Counted from the first letter of the stretch, positions 9,101-17,949 are shown. The stretch is 54,194 bases of DNA from Croceicoccus bisphenolivorans (GCF_001634625.1 NZ_LRSE01000018.1:1-54194); one strand, 5' to 3'. The notes: generated by a model not told the origin, from the sequence alone. Program-made: numbers and translations.

Positions 9101-9320
9101 CGCATTCGGTGATCGCGAGGGGCTGAGTGCACAAAGCTTCTCCACATCAGATGTCTTCGAAGTTGAGGGCACATCGCTGCCGAAGGATGTACTGGAGGTG
9201 CAGGCCGGCTTCGACAGCGAGATCATGCCCGGCGGATCGATCGGGGCGTCCTACGTGGGAAGCTTCGCATCGGGCTGGCGCGATCATGGCCTGAAAATTG
9301 GCTTCTCATACGGGTTCTGA
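5940..9320 (+). CDS. Autotransporter adhesin, C-terminal part: beta-helix passenger plus barrel
   Basis: The frame is open from about 5866; the first ATG in it is 5940 (MADGGIIDLTDVALS). There is no signal peptide, so this is the 3' part of the gene starting at 4507. It holds more beta-helix repeats, then three autotransporter-associated beta-strand repeats (GDGALTKVGTGTLALSG, GEGDLVKQGSGVLLLSG, GTGAFTKDGSGELNLTG). A C-terminal autotransporter barrel spans roughly the last 280 residues (TAVWGQAFGSWGRN at its start, GLKIGFSYGF with terminal Phe at its end). Joined, the protein is about 1605 residues, a normal size for a type Va surface adhesin. A role in attachment or biofilm is inferred from class and from the neighbouring GGDEF-EAL gene. 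Confidence 0.88.
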   Translation: MADGGIIDLTDVALSTTVSNMNTSEVGGVSAMDGGTASVSGGTITLEGGRMAGLFAISGGEIVAEDVTITASGDRVRGAYAHADNNGAGAITIAGGTIETDGFLSHGLFGKRESGTTADTVATIEASDLVISVDGQVANGVYADVGSNVTISNSTVNTAGERGIGLHAQGNDDGLVGEGVLTAIDAYVTTEGDDAFGGYAELGGELVIEGGSITTSGIEAHGLVAYGDADYTPQISATGVTLTTTGEGALGLAIAGTGSIAFADGTIDAADAAIGVDGAAGGVAHFSVTGSTLVSATGTVLDVSRDNDDGSAIVTLALGSGTTATGDLLDTGSKTTGYTDVMLDGATLTGAVDGLGTLTLAGGATWNATGIGTLDEIALGADGGAIGVAEGDEVETYAILTGDGALTKVGTGTLALSGDASAYEGTATIDAGKILLTNVFAGDVVINASGTLELAVNAATAQSADLAGSTENNGTLIFALPGDYEYSGALSGEGDLVKQGSGVLLLSGQYTYKGATIVQGGTVKLASQLDEETDLVIDSGTFDLSGQQQIVASLSGTNGTLRFGTDGALLVEQFKNTTFGGSFTGTGAFTKDGSGELNLTGDGTGSVLFVIADGVLRANGDFGASDVVVGTGGLLGGNGTVGHTTVEGIVGPGNSIGTLHVNGDIDFEVGSVYEVEVDDEGNSDLIKATGAANINGGTVSVLAAAGNYALSGDYLILTAGGGVNGTFDGTDVDLPFLDSYLSYGANDVMLQLVRNDDPFVSAAITDNQASVAAGLETADATGTLYRTIAGQTSEASARAAFDALSGEVWGTAATVLIDDVQQNNDRVLGRLRQADDITVALGGFDTQVQDYDSRTAVWGQAFGSWGRNTADGNAATAIDNEFGFVTGVDVGLGAWRVGAAFTYATGEVRVNDRDSAVDTDTKAVSAYAGGGLGNLRAHFGATYSWHDLDGRRNIELSGLSEENLAEFDGKTGSVFGELSYVAQTGGLKLSPFVAGSYAHLKTDGFNESGAVSGLKVESGKRNVGFSRLGMRAAGDWRVGEDAVISPTVSAAWRHAFGDREGLSAQSFSTSDVFEVEGTSLPKDVLEVQAGFDSEIMPGGSIGASYVGSFASGWRDHGLKIGFSYGF

Positions 9321-9608
9321 TGCAGTCGTGTTCGGTAGTTGTGCAAAATACGCCGGGTCGACGAGGTGTGATCTGCTTATGCTCATGATGGCCAGACTAA
9401 CCTCTGGTTTGGGTATGCAAGACCATATTGTCGACACGGTATTCGATGCACGGCCACCGGGCGTACGGGCCCGCCGCGCTGTCGCCATTAGCACCCCCCG
9501 GCGCTTGCGCTGTCCGCGCACGACATCGCGTCTGGTGCGGATCGGCGGAATTGGAGACAGCCGGCGGGTTTCGTTGGTGTTGGGCTATGCCACCGGATTT
9601 CCTGAGCC

Positions 9609-10217
9609 GTGGTTCAGGCGGTTCAGTCGATCTGTGATGCAGTCCCTAATTATCCCGGGTCGGCTGAACCATCCTTTCACAGGCAGGTTCTGGATATCGT
9701 CGTTGCTGCAATTTTCGCTGCAGCGCGCAATGCGAACGGTAGTTGCGGGAGCGCGTCATTTATGGAGATGAAATCGGCGGCTCTGCTCGATTTGGCCGCT
9801 CGGCTGCGGAATGGGGCGCTGGTCTTGGATTTCAGCGAACTGCGATCGATCAATTTTCAGGTTGCCGACGACATCGCGGCAATCGTTGATCCCGCAGGAT
9901 CCGGCCCGGTGAGCGCACAGGTGGTTGCGCTGGTGCGCGAACAGGTCGGCATGATGCCAAGGGGCAGTGCCGTTCTGCTTGTGAAAATGCTGCAGAACCC
10001 GGGGCAGGTCCAAACGTTTTACCAGCTCCGTTCTTCGCGCAACAGTGCGCATTACACGCGGCGTAGCCTTGCCGTCTTTGCCCATCACTTGCGGTGTAAA
10101 CTGGCGGTTGCCGGGTTCGAAAATGCGGTCCGCAGCGACAGGGGCGCGGGGTACCACATATCCGGTGACGATGCGCACGAACTGATCGAACATTACTCCC
10201 TTCGCGAGATTTGCTGA
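9609..10217 (+). CDS. Winged-helix (OmpR/PhoB-type) DNA-binding protein without receiver
   Basis: The C-terminal third follows the OmpR winged-helix pattern: LLVKMLQNPGQVQTFYQL, then SLAVFAHHLRCKLAVAG in the recognition-helix position, then SDRGAGYHIS matching the TVRGVGY wing. The N-terminal part (LLDLAARLRNGALVLDFSEL) is not a receiver domain: no acidic pocket or phosphorylatable Asp pattern is visible. GTG 9609 is the longest start; ATG 9762 (MEMKSAALLD) would leave 151 residues covering all recognisable sequence. It may be a one-component regulator of the adhesin block upstream or the receptor downstream; nothing decides this. Confidence 0.6.
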   Translation: MVQAVQSICDAVPNYPGSAEPSFHRQVLDIVVAAIFAAARNANGSCGSASFMEMKSAALLDLAARLRNGALVLDFSELRSINFQVADDIAAIVDPAGSGPVSAQVVALVREQVGMMPRGSAVLLVKMLQNPGQVQTFYQLRSSRNSAHYTRRSLAVFAHHLRCKLAVAGFENAVRSDRGAGYHISGDDAHELIEHYSLREIC

Positions 10218-10359
10218 TCGGTTTCGCCGGGGCTCGGCCCATGCAAGTGCGGTATTGGCAGGCAAATTCTCCCGCTCTGGGAGGAGAGCAAGGGTGAACG
10301 TTGCGCCTGTGCGGAAAGAATATGCCACTTGCGTGTATAAATTCCCGGAAGGCACTTGC

Positions 10360-10380
10360 TAATGCAAACGAGTCGCACTA
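10360..10380. promoter_or_regulatory. Iron-regulator-like operator TAATGC-N9-GCACTA
   Basis: A 21-bp imperfect palindrome 48 nt before the ATG of the siderophore-type receptor. A near-identical element (TAATGC-N9-GCATTA) lies before the second receptor at 14580. Sharing by two receptor genes suggests an iron-responsive repressor of the Fur class. This is inference from placement. Confidence 0.55.
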
Positions 10381-10428
10381 GCAAAAATGGAAAGGGAATG
10401 GATAACCCATTTCCATCAGGGGAACCCA

Positions 10429-12546
10429 ATGCCAATCCGAATGATTTCCGCACTCGCTTGCTCCACGGTATTGGCGAGTCCAGCCTTTGCTGAAATGGCA
10501 TCGCTTGATCGTGGTGAAATCCTCGTCACGGGAGCAAGGCAGGATGGCGGCGTTGCGACCAAGACGGAGACGCCCGCTGTCGAAGTACCGCAGCCGGTTA
10601 CCGTGATCGAAGCCGACACGTTCGAAGCACAGGGTGCGATTTCGATCAGCGATACGCTGAATTACGTATCGGGTGTGCAGGCCAATCCTTACGGGCCGGA
10701 CGGCCGCGTCGATGGCGGATTCATTCGCGGCATCGACGCCTTGCAGTTCCGCGACGGAATGCGCGACATCTATAGCTATTACGCCAGCATCCGATCCGAT
10801 CCGTACAACTTCTCGCAGGTGCAGGTCGTGCGCGGCCCCGCTTCGGTACTGTTCGGCGCCGGATCCATCGGCGGGCTGATCAACCTTGTTTCGAAAACGC
10901 CGGATTTCGACAGCTCGGGCGAGTTTTCGCTGCGTTACGGATCGCATGACCGCAAAGAGGCACTTGCCGACCTGACCGGCACGCTGACGGACGATGTTGC
11001 CGCCCGTATCGTGGCTCGCGTGCGCGATTCCGGGTCTCAGACCGATTACGTCGCGGATGATCGTGTGCTGGTGGCTCCGTCGCTAACCTGGGCACCCGGC
11101 GACGACACCAGCCTGACGTTGCTTGGCCTGTATCAAGAGGACGATGGGGGATCGACGTCGCAGTTCCTTCCGCTCGTCGGCACAATTCTGGAAAACCCGA
11201 ACGGTACGCTGGCCAACAACCTGTTTATCGGGAAACCCGGTTGGGATCGTTACGATGGCCGCCTGCTGCAAGGCACGGCTCTGTTCCACCACAGCTTTTC
11301 CAATCGAGTACAGGTGAACCTGAAAGCCCGTTATATCGACAGCGACCTCACCTACCTGACGCACTATCCCAACAGCTACAGCAGCCCGACGAACCCCTAT
11401 CTAGATGAAGACCAGCGGTTGATCGCCAACTATGCCAGCGGCAGCCTGGCGCGCATGGAAATCTTTTCCACTGACAACAACGTCCAGTTCGATTTCGCTA
11501 CGGGAGGCGCCATCGAACACACGCTTCTGGCCGGAATCGATTACAGCTGGAATCGCGTTCGCAAGCAGAGTGGCCTCGCCCTGGAAACAATCGATATATA
11601 CGACATCGATTACGACAGCCTGTCCGATTATGCTGGCTCGATCCCGATGGAAGGGGCCGACGGCTTTATCTACGCCAGTCAGGAAGACGTCAGCCAGAAA
11701 CAGATCGGCTTTTACCTGCAAGACCAGGTTCGGCTGTGGGATCGGGTTTCGGTGGTGCTGGGCTTACGGCGAGACGAAGCGCGTTCGGATTCGTTCGGGA
11801 CCGAGGTCTACGATACAGGGGCGACCAGCTTCCGCGCAGGCGTTATCGCCGAACTGGTGAAGGGCATCTCGCCGTTCTTCAGCTACACCGAAAGCTTCGA
11901 ACCGATCGGAGGCTCGGATGTCTATGGCGATCCGTTCACGCCCAAGACCGGCAGGCAATTCGAAGCGGGTATCAAGTTTCACCCGAACGACAACACGGTC
12001 GTGACGGCAACTGCCTATCACATCCGGGAATCGAACCGCCCGGTTTCCGTTGCCGTTACCGATCCCGAAAACCCCGAAGTCACTTTGACCGGGCAGTTGC
12101 AGGTGGGCTCGTTGACATCGAAGGGTATCGAGTTTGAGGCTAATACCGTCCTACCCGGCAATGTGACGCTGCTGGCGAACTACAGCTATAACGAAGCAGA
12201 GATCGAAGACACCGGGCGGCAACTCGACAATGTGCCCCAGCACAACGCGTCGATGTGGGCGATGAAGACCTTTTCACTGCCGGATGACAAGTCCCTGCGG
12301 CTTGGCTCTGGCGTGCGTTACGTCGGCAGCAACAAATCTTTCGGTGCTGCTTTCCCGGGGGGTATCCGCACCCCGTCCTACACGCTGGTTGACGCGCTTG
12401 CCGAAGTGACATGGCAAAACTGGAGCGTCGCGCTCAACGCCACCAACCTGCTTGGCAAGGACTACTATTCTGCCTGCCTCGCAAGGGGCGATTGCTTCAT
12501 GGGTGCCGAGCGCAACGTTTACGGGACGGTGAGCTATCGGTTCTGA
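10429..12546 (+). CDS. TonB-dependent siderophore receptor
   Basis: About 705 residues. ATG 10429 follows an AGGGGA ribosome site (10418-10423) and gives a clean signal peptide (MPIRMISALACSTVLASPAFA). The ATG at 10387 would add a non-signal extension. GEILVTGARQ is the TonB-box/plug entry, and VQVVRGPASVLFGAGSIGGLINLVSK is split here only as VQVVRGPASVLFGAGS, the hallmark plug motif of the siderophore-receptor family. The C-terminus is GTVSYRF. It imports a ferric chelate across the outer membrane. The PepSY membrane protein two genes downstream is a usual partner for such receptors. An operator-like palindrome precedes it. Confidence 0.92.
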   Translation: MPIRMISALACSTVLASPAFAEMASLDRGEILVTGARQDGGVATKTETPAVEVPQPVTVIEADTFEAQGAISISDTLNYVSGVQANPYGPDGRVDGGFIRGIDALQFRDGMRDIYSYYASIRSDPYNFSQVQVVRGPASVLFGAGSIGGLINLVSKTPDFDSSGEFSLRYGSHDRKEALADLTGTLTDDVAARIVARVRDSGSQTDYVADDRVLVAPSLTWAPGDDTSLTLLGLYQEDDGGSTSQFLPLVGTILENPNGTLANNLFIGKPGWDRYDGRLLQGTALFHHSFSNRVQVNLKARYIDSDLTYLTHYPNSYSSPTNPYLDEDQRLIANYASGSLARMEIFSTDNNVQFDFATGGAIEHTLLAGIDYSWNRVRKQSGLALETIDIYDIDYDSLSDYAGSIPMEGADGFIYASQEDVSQKQIGFYLQDQVRLWDRVSVVLGLRRDEARSDSFGTEVYDTGATSFRAGVIAELVKGISPFFSYTESFEPIGGSDVYGDPFTPKTGRQFEAGIKFHPNDNTVVTATAYHIRESNRPVSVAVTDPENPEVTLTGQLQVGSLTSKGIEFEANTVLPGNVTLLANYSYNEAEIEDTGRQLDNVPQHNASMWAMKTFSLPDDKSLRLGSGVRYVGSNKSFGAAFPGGIRTPSYTLVDALAEVTWQNWSVALNATNLLGKDYYSACLARGDCFMGAERNVYGTVSYRF

Positions 12547-12548
12547 CA

Positions 12549-13124
12549 ATGGCTGATTGGCTCCTTTGGACGGCGGCGGCAAGCGCCATCGCCGGCGTCG
12601 GTGTTTTGCGTTGGGCATGGGCGCGCCCGCAGCGCTCGCGTGCACTTAATGCTACGGGCTGGGGCATGCTGGCGCTGGCCGCTGCCATGGCCGGGGCGGC
12701 AGCAGGGGCATGGGGACTTGCCGTCGCCGCGCTGGCGGGGATGGTGGCAGCGCATGCCTTGCTGGCGATCGCAGCATGGCGGTCGCCGCAAAGCTCGGGC
12801 AGGGCATCGAACCGGCGTGCCGGAATGCTTCCCCAAAACGGCGAAACCCTGAGGCTGGGCGGAAGACTGATTACCTTTGTTCTGTCCGTCCCGGCGGGGG
12901 CTCTCGCCGCGTTGTGCATCACAGTTGCCTTGCGCGCGGTCGCACAGATGGCCGGCGTGGGTGAGGCGGATGCCAACGTCTTGGCGCTATTCGCCATGCC
13001 CGTTGCATGGGCTGTGCTTGCTATCATCATTGTGATGGCGGCCAATCGCCGCAAGCAGTGCCTCACTGTTACGCTGGCCACTCTTCCAGCCTGTCTGATC
13101 GTTTTGGCGGGACAATATCCATGA
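12549..13124 (+). CDS. Polytopic membrane protein of the iron-uptake operon
   Basis: 191 residues starting at ATG 12549, two bases after the receptor stop. It has five or so hydrophobic helices rich in Ala and Gly (for example LLWTAAASAIAGVGVLRWAW and LFAMPVAWAVLAIIIVMAA) and no enzymatic motif. Its stop overlaps the next start (ATGA), so it is made together with the PepSY protein. Small membrane proteins at this position are common between receptor and PepSY genes. The function is unknown; helping the PepSY partner in iron release or transport is a guess. Confidence 0.82.
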   Translation: MADWLLWTAAASAIAGVGVLRWAWARPQRSRALNATGWGMLALAAAMAGAAAGAWGLAVAALAGMVAAHALLAIAAWRSPQSSGRASNRRAGMLPQNGETLRLGGRLITFVLSVPAGALAALCITVALRAVAQMAGVGEADANVLALFAMPVAWAVLAIIIVMAANRRKQCLTVTLATLPACLIVLAGQYP

Positions 13125-14416
13125 CAACAGCACCCGAACCCGGCACCGTCAAACGGGCCCTTTCGGCCCACGCGGCGACAGGATTGCTGACAGGGGCCTT
13201 ACTATATCTGGTTTCGCTGACCGGCACCTTGTCGGTATTTTATGCGGAGTGGCAACGCCTTGAGCAGCCGCACGCACCGGAGATGGCGGAGATTGCCCCC
13301 GAAGCAGTTCAAAAAGCGGTCGCGACGGTCATCGCAAGCGAGGCTGGCAAGCCGACCACGACCCATCTCTTCGTCCATATGCCGGTGGCTGATCTGCCGC
13401 GTACGACGATCACCACTGATCATCAGGCGGTCAATATCGCAGCTGACGGTTCGATCGCTGGGCCAGAGGAGATTGCATGGTCTGATTTCCTGGTGAACCT
13501 GCACTACACGCTCAACCTACCCGGCGTCGTCGGGATTACCATCGTCGGTGTACTGGGGGTCATGCTGCTGGCTCTCGCGCTTTCGGGCGTGATCGCGCAT
13601 CCGCGCATCTTCCGCGATGCCTTTCGGCTTCGCGTCAGAAGCGCGAACGGCCTCGGGTTGGCTGACTGGCATAATCGGCTGAGCGTATGGGGCCTGCCAT
13701 TTTCGCTCGCGATCGGGCTGACGGGCGCACTGATCGGTATGGCCACGGTCACTGCCTATACGCTCGCCACGGTGGATTATGACGGCGATGTTGAAGCGGT
13801 CTACGCACCGATTTTCGGTGCCGAGGGAAAGGTCGATCCGACACCGACGGGTTTGCCCGATGTAGCGGCCGCGCTACGATACATGGCCACACGATACCCG
13901 GATGTAGAGCCGACTTACGCCATCCTCCACGATCCGATGACAGCAGGGCAGAAGGTTCAGATCGTCGGAACGCATCAGCGGCGGTTGATCTTTGGCGAAT
14001 ATTACCTTTTCAACGCATCCGGGCGTTTCCTTCACACAGCGGGTCTGGCCGATGGGGCGTTGGGCCAACAGGCGGCCGCTTCGACCTACAAGCTGCACTT
14101 CGGTAATTTCGGAGGTTTTGCGGTGAAGCTGGCCTATGCCCTGTTCGGCACGGCGCTCACAGCAATTTGCGCGACCGGCGTCTATATCTGGCTGGGCAAG
14201 AGGGAACGAAGAGGATTCAATCAGCCACGGCTGAGGGCGGCATGGAGTGCCGTCGTCTGGGGAGCGCCCCTGGCCTTGATAGTGACGGTGGGCGTGCGCG
14301 CAACCTTGGGAAACCAAGCGCCATTCGCCACGATCTTCTGGGTCGTGTGGACCGGGTTGGTCATGGTCGCGGTGGTTTCTCCTTCCATTCGAAAGCGGCC
14401 GGTTTGGGGGGACTGA
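13121..14416 (+). CDS. PepSY-associated membrane protein (PiuB-like)
   Basis: 431 residues from ATG 13121 (ATGA overlap with the preceding gene); the longer upstream frame is discarded. The order is: N-terminal helix (TGLLTGALLYLVSLTGTLSV), a periplasmic PepSY-like segment, a helix with VGITIVGVLGVMLLALALSG, the DWHNRLSVWGLPFSLAIGLTGA helix pair (LADWHNRLSVWG is the family's recurring motif), a second periplasmic domain and two C-terminal helices. The family sits in the inner membrane beside siderophore receptors and is thought to reduce or release iron from chelates. The operon order receptor, membrane protein, PepSY supports this. Confidence 0.88.
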   Translation: MTTAPEPGTVKRALSAHAATGLLTGALLYLVSLTGTLSVFYAEWQRLEQPHAPEMAEIAPEAVQKAVATVIASEAGKPTTTHLFVHMPVADLPRTTITTDHQAVNIAADGSIAGPEEIAWSDFLVNLHYTLNLPGVVGITIVGVLGVMLLALALSGVIAHPRIFRDAFRLRVRSANGLGLADWHNRLSVWGLPFSLAIGLTGALIGMATVTAYTLATVDYDGDVEAVYAPIFGAEGKVDPTPTGLPDVAAALRYMATRYPDVEPTYAILHDPMTAGQKVQIVGTHQRRLIFGEYYLFNASGRFLHTAGLADGALGQQAAASTYKLHFGNFGGFAVKLAYALFGTALTAICATGVYIWLGKRERRGFNQPRLRAAWSAVVWGAPLALIVTVGVRATLGNQAPFATIFWVVWTGLVMVAVVSPSIRKRPVWGD

Positions 14417-14548
14417 TCTTCGGTGCGCAAGCGCCTCGTGCGCTGAGTATGAAGCTTAACTAACGGCGTTGACGACGGGGTTCGGAGCCACGGCTGGCTC
14501 GACGCGTCAATCGCGAAAAAGGGAGATCGGAATATCGGTTTCCCGGTG

Positions 14549-14577
14549 TTGACAGCAGCGCAGAATACAACTCAAAT
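14549..14577 (+). promoter_or_regulatory. Candidate promoter of the second receptor gene
   Basis: TTGACA (14549-14554) is a consensus -35 element in the 208-bp gap after the PepSY gene; 17 nt later TCAAAT (14572-14577) is a weak -10. The palindrome at 14580 would lie at the transcription start, a usual repressor position. Confidence 0.4.
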
Positions 14578-14579
14578 GC

Positions 14580-14600
14580 TAATGCGAATCATATGCATTA
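14580..14600. promoter_or_regulatory. Iron-regulator-like operator TAATGC-N9-GCATTA
   Basis: Perfect 6-9-6 inverted repeat 24 nt before the ATG of the second receptor, just downstream of a TTGACA -35 element. It matches the element at 10360 in both arms except one base. The GCGAATCAT core resembles Fur boxes of alphaproteobacteria. Confidence 0.6.
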
Positions 14601-14624
14601 ATTGAAAAGTCTGGAGGGCGACCG

Positions 14625-16934
14625 ATGGAAAATGGATGGGCGAAGCAGAAGAGCTGGGGGAGGGAAGCACGCCACATTCGTTGTCGGGCGTTTGGCAAGC
14701 ACCAGATTTATCCTTCGTGTGCCGGCATCGCGATCGCATTCTCCCTTCTGACTGTTCCAGCTCAGGCGCAGGATAATGACGGGCTCTATTGGGCGGACCG
14801 GCTGAACGGGATCACCATCACGGCAACACGTGTTCCTGTTGAAATCGTTGATGCTCCCGCAACGGTTACCGTCATCAGCGACAAGGAAATCGCCGACAAT
14901 CTGGTTACCGACATCAAGGATCTCGTTCGTTTCGAACCGGGGATCAGCGTACGTCGGGCGCCAGCCCGTTTCGGCGCGGCGCTGGGGGCAACGGGCAGGG
15001 CCGGCAACGAAGACTTCAACATCCGCGGCATTGGCGGCAACCGGGTTCTTATTCAGGTTGACGGCATCCGCTCGCCGCAAGGATTTTCCTTCGGCGCACA
15101 GGATGCAGGACGCGGCGGCTATACAGACATCGGTCTGGTCAAATCGGTTGAAATACTACGCGGTCCCGGCTCTGCACTCTACGGAAGTGATGGCCTTTCC
15201 GGCGTTGTCAGCTTTACAACGTCCGATCCGGTCGACCTGATTGACGCGGGTGCCGCGATCGGTGGCTTCGTTCGGGCTCAATTTAGCTCGGCCGACCATG
15301 AATTCGCCGAAACGGCGGCTCTCGCCGGTCGATCCGGAAACTGGTCCGCCATGCTGGCCTATACCCGTCGCGATTATGAGGAGCTGCAAAACAAGGGCAA
15401 GGTTGGTGGCCAGGGGGAAGAGCGGACCGAACCCAATCCGCAAGACGGTCGCTCCAACGCACTGCTCGGCAAATTGGTGTGGTCCCAAGGCAGCCACCGT
15501 GTACGGCTGACCGGAGAGTATCTGAAAAGCAAGGTCTTTACGGATGTCCTGTCGGGTCAGGGGCCTGTATTTTTATACGGACCGTCGCCCAGCTGGAATG
15601 TCGATGATCTCACCGCCGATGACAGTACAAAGCGAACGCGCGTTTCGCTTGACTGGACCTGGGAAGGGTCCGGCCCGATCGATTTCGCCCATGTAGCCGT
15701 TTACTGGCAGGATGGCAAGGACGTCCAGTTCACGGATGAAGATCGCTCTTCAGTCGACGCCACTCCGCGTCCCGACCGCGAAAGGCTGAACACCTTTGAA
15801 AACCGCGTCTACGGTCTGACCGCCGAAGCGCGCAGCGATTTCGGCACCGGTGTTGTTGGACATCGTCTTGCCTATGGCGGCGACGTTAGCTGGACGCTGC
15901 AAAAAGGTCTGCGCGACGGCGTCGAGCCCCCTGTCGGCGAAACCTTTCCCACCCGCGCTTTTCCAGAGACCGACTTCACACTGGGCGGGATATTTCTTGG
16001 TGATGAAATCAGTCTGCTGGACGGCAGGTTCACAATTTATCCGGCCCTACGGTATGATTTCTACAAGCTGGATCCCGTCGTAGATCCCCTGCTGCCGAAC
16101 TTCATTGCGGAAGGGCAGAAAGATTCGCAGCTGTCGCCAAAGATCGGCGCGGTCGCGAAGATCGGCAGAACTGTGCGCCTGTTCGCCAATTACGCGCAGG
16201 GCTTTCGCGCGCCGACACCAAGCCAGGTCAACAACTTTTTTGAAAACTTGGCCTATGGTTACACCTCGGCGCCAAATCCCGACCTTGGTCCGGAACGAAG
16301 CGAAAGCTGGGAAGGGGGCGTGCGGCTTAACGGCGATAGCGTGGGCCTCGCCATTACTGCGTTCCAGGCGGATTATCGCGATTTCATAGATCAACAGGTT
16401 ATTTCCGGTGCCTTCACGCCAACTGACCCAGCTGTTTACCAGTGGGTGAATGTGGGCCGCGTGAAGGTAAAGGGGATCGAAGCGAAGGCCGATTTTCAGT
16501 CCCGGAACGGTTTCACCGGACGGTTTGCTGTCGCTTATGCGAAGGGTACCGAAAAACTGTCCGGTGGCGGCAATCAGCCGCTCGCTTCGATCGATCCTTT
16601 GAACTTCGTTCTCGGCCTCGGCTATCGCGATCCGGGCAATCGCTTCGGGGGTGAACTTATCGCCACCCATCACGCGCGTAAGGAAGCCGGGCAAGCACGG
16701 GGCAGCTGCTCCGAAGATGAATGCTATCGTCCGGACGCCTTCACGATTGTGGATGCCACGGCATTTCTGCGCATCGTCGAGGCACTCACCCTGCGCGCCG
16801 GCATCTTCAATCTGACTGACGAGACGTATGCGTATTGGAGCGATGTGCGCGGCCTCTCGGCAGGTTCGTCCGTGACCGACGCCTACACCCGGCCTGGTCG
16901 CAACGCGAGCGTCTCGCTCAGCTATCGTTTCTGA
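14625..16934 (+). CDS. TonB-dependent receptor of the heme/hemoglobin-receptor type
   Basis: 769 residues. ATG 14625 follows GGAGGG (14611-14616). The N-terminus is long and basic before the signal core (AGIAIAFSLLTVPAQAQ). GITITATRVPVE is the plug entry, VEILRGPGSALYGSDGLSG the plug core, GFRAPTPSQV and NPDLGPERSESWEGGVR the FRAP and NPNL boxes typical of heme receptors, and SVSLSYRF the barrel end. No His lies between the FRAP and NPDL boxes, where heme receptors usually have one, so a ligand other than heme is possible. The downstream DUF6607-like gene, 20 nt away, is a recurring neighbour of such receptors. Confidence 0.88.
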   Translation: MENGWAKQKSWGREARHIRCRAFGKHQIYPSCAGIAIAFSLLTVPAQAQDNDGLYWADRLNGITITATRVPVEIVDAPATVTVISDKEIADNLVTDIKDLVRFEPGISVRRAPARFGAALGATGRAGNEDFNIRGIGGNRVLIQVDGIRSPQGFSFGAQDAGRGGYTDIGLVKSVEILRGPGSALYGSDGLSGVVSFTTSDPVDLIDAGAAIGGFVRAQFSSADHEFAETAALAGRSGNWSAMLAYTRRDYEELQNKGKVGGQGEERTEPNPQDGRSNALLGKLVWSQGSHRVRLTGEYLKSKVFTDVLSGQGPVFLYGPSPSWNVDDLTADDSTKRTRVSLDWTWEGSGPIDFAHVAVYWQDGKDVQFTDEDRSSVDATPRPDRERLNTFENRVYGLTAEARSDFGTGVVGHRLAYGGDVSWTLQKGLRDGVEPPVGETFPTRAFPETDFTLGGIFLGDEISLLDGRFTIYPALRYDFYKLDPVVDPLLPNFIAEGQKDSQLSPKIGAVAKIGRTVRLFANYAQGFRAPTPSQVNNFFENLAYGYTSAPNPDLGPERSESWEGGVRLNGDSVGLAITAFQADYRDFIDQQVISGAFTPTDPAVYQWVNVGRVKVKGIEAKADFQSRNGFTGRFAVAYAKGTEKLSGGGNQPLASIDPLNFVLGLGYRDPGNRFGGELIATHHARKEAGQARGSCSEDECYRPDAFTIVDATAFLRIVEALTLRAGIFNLTDETYAYWSDVRGLSAGSSVTDAYTRPGRNASVSLSYRF

Positions 16935-16954
16935 ATACCTGAAGGATCATCAAA

Positions 16955-17929
16955 ATGACGAAAATCACCTTGGCCTTGGCGGCAAGCTGCCTCGCAATCG
17001 GTCTCACGACGTCACCGGTCTTTGCGCACCCTCCGATAGCCGAGCGCTCCGCAAATGCTGAGCAAGCCGCGTACGAGGCCGACAGAGCCGATATTCTGGC
17101 CATGGCCGGGAATTTCTCAGTGCGGTTTGACATGCAGGAGTCGACGCCGTGGCAAGAGGGTTACACTCCCATCGACCGCAAGATATCCGGCGGGCATGAA
17201 TCCGTCCGCGTGATCGAGGATACCGGCCGCAAGATCGTGCTCCAGCATCTTCTGGTTGTCGAACATGAAGGCGAAACGCACGTCATCAAGCACTGGCGAC
17301 AGGACTGGGAATACGAGCCTGCCCGTATCCTCGTGTATTCCGGGCCTGGCGAATGGGCATGGGAAGATGTGTCGGAAAAGATGCGGCACGGTCGCTGGTC
17401 GCAAACAGTATGGCAGGTCGACGACAGCCCGCGCTATGCCGGTTGGGGACAGTGGGAGACGCAGGGCGGTGTGCGCCGCTGGCGGTCGAACTGGACATGG
17501 CGCCCTCTGGCCCGGCGCGATGCGGTGCGTCATCCTGTGTATGATCGCTATTACGGGATCAATCGACACCAGCCTACGCCGAACGGGTGGATACACTGGC
17601 AGGACAATATCAAGATGGAATCGTCTGATGGCGAGTTGCGACCGATCGTGCAGGAATACGTTCTCAATACCTACACCCGGTTCGATGACTATCCGGTCAA
17701 GGCCGCCGACGATTACTGGAACGCGACCAAGGATTATTGGGCGGCCGTTCGTGACGAGTGGAACCAGGTCGCGATGAAGAAGGACGGGATACATATTCGC
17801 GAGCAGGCGGATACCGGCACCATTATTTCTGCCCGGTTGCTGGAAATGGGCACAGCAATCGCGAACGGCACGCTGTCGCAAACTGATGCCATAACCGAGA
17901 TGCGCAAGCTGATCCGATCCAATACCTGA
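16955..17929 (+). CDS. DUF6607-like secreted protein
   Basis: 324 residues from ATG 16955, with GAAGGA about 9 nt upstream. A signal peptide (MTKITLALAASCLAIGLTTS, cut near VFAH) is followed by DRADILAMAGNFSVRFDMQE, which I recall as the opening of the DUF6607 family, then a Trp-rich beta region (WRQDWEYEP, GWGQWETQGG, RWRSNWTWRP) and a helical C-terminus. The predicted location is periplasm or outer-membrane lumen. Its place directly after a heme-type receptor suggests a role in handling the imported ligand; the biochemical function is unknown. Confidence 0.82.
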   Translation: MTKITLALAASCLAIGLTTSPVFAHPPIAERSANAEQAAYEADRADILAMAGNFSVRFDMQESTPWQEGYTPIDRKISGGHESVRVIEDTGRKIVLQHLLVVEHEGETHVIKHWRQDWEYEPARILVYSGPGEWAWEDVSEKMRHGRWSQTVWQVDDSPRYAGWGQWETQGGVRRWRSNWTWRPLARRDAVRHPVYDRYYGINRHQPTPNGWIHWQDNIKMESSDGELRPIVQEYVLNTYTRFDDYPVKAADDYWNATKDYWAAVRDEWNQVAMKKDGIHIREQADTGTIISARLLEMGTAIANGTLSQTDAITEMRKLIRSNT

Positions 17930-17949
17930 GCCGCAGGAAGGCGCCCGCC

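Noticed and set aside
10269-10283. CTCCC-GCTCT-GGGAG hairpin after the winged-helix gene
   Set aside because: The stem is 5 bp and no T run follows on either strand, so it is not a convincing terminator.
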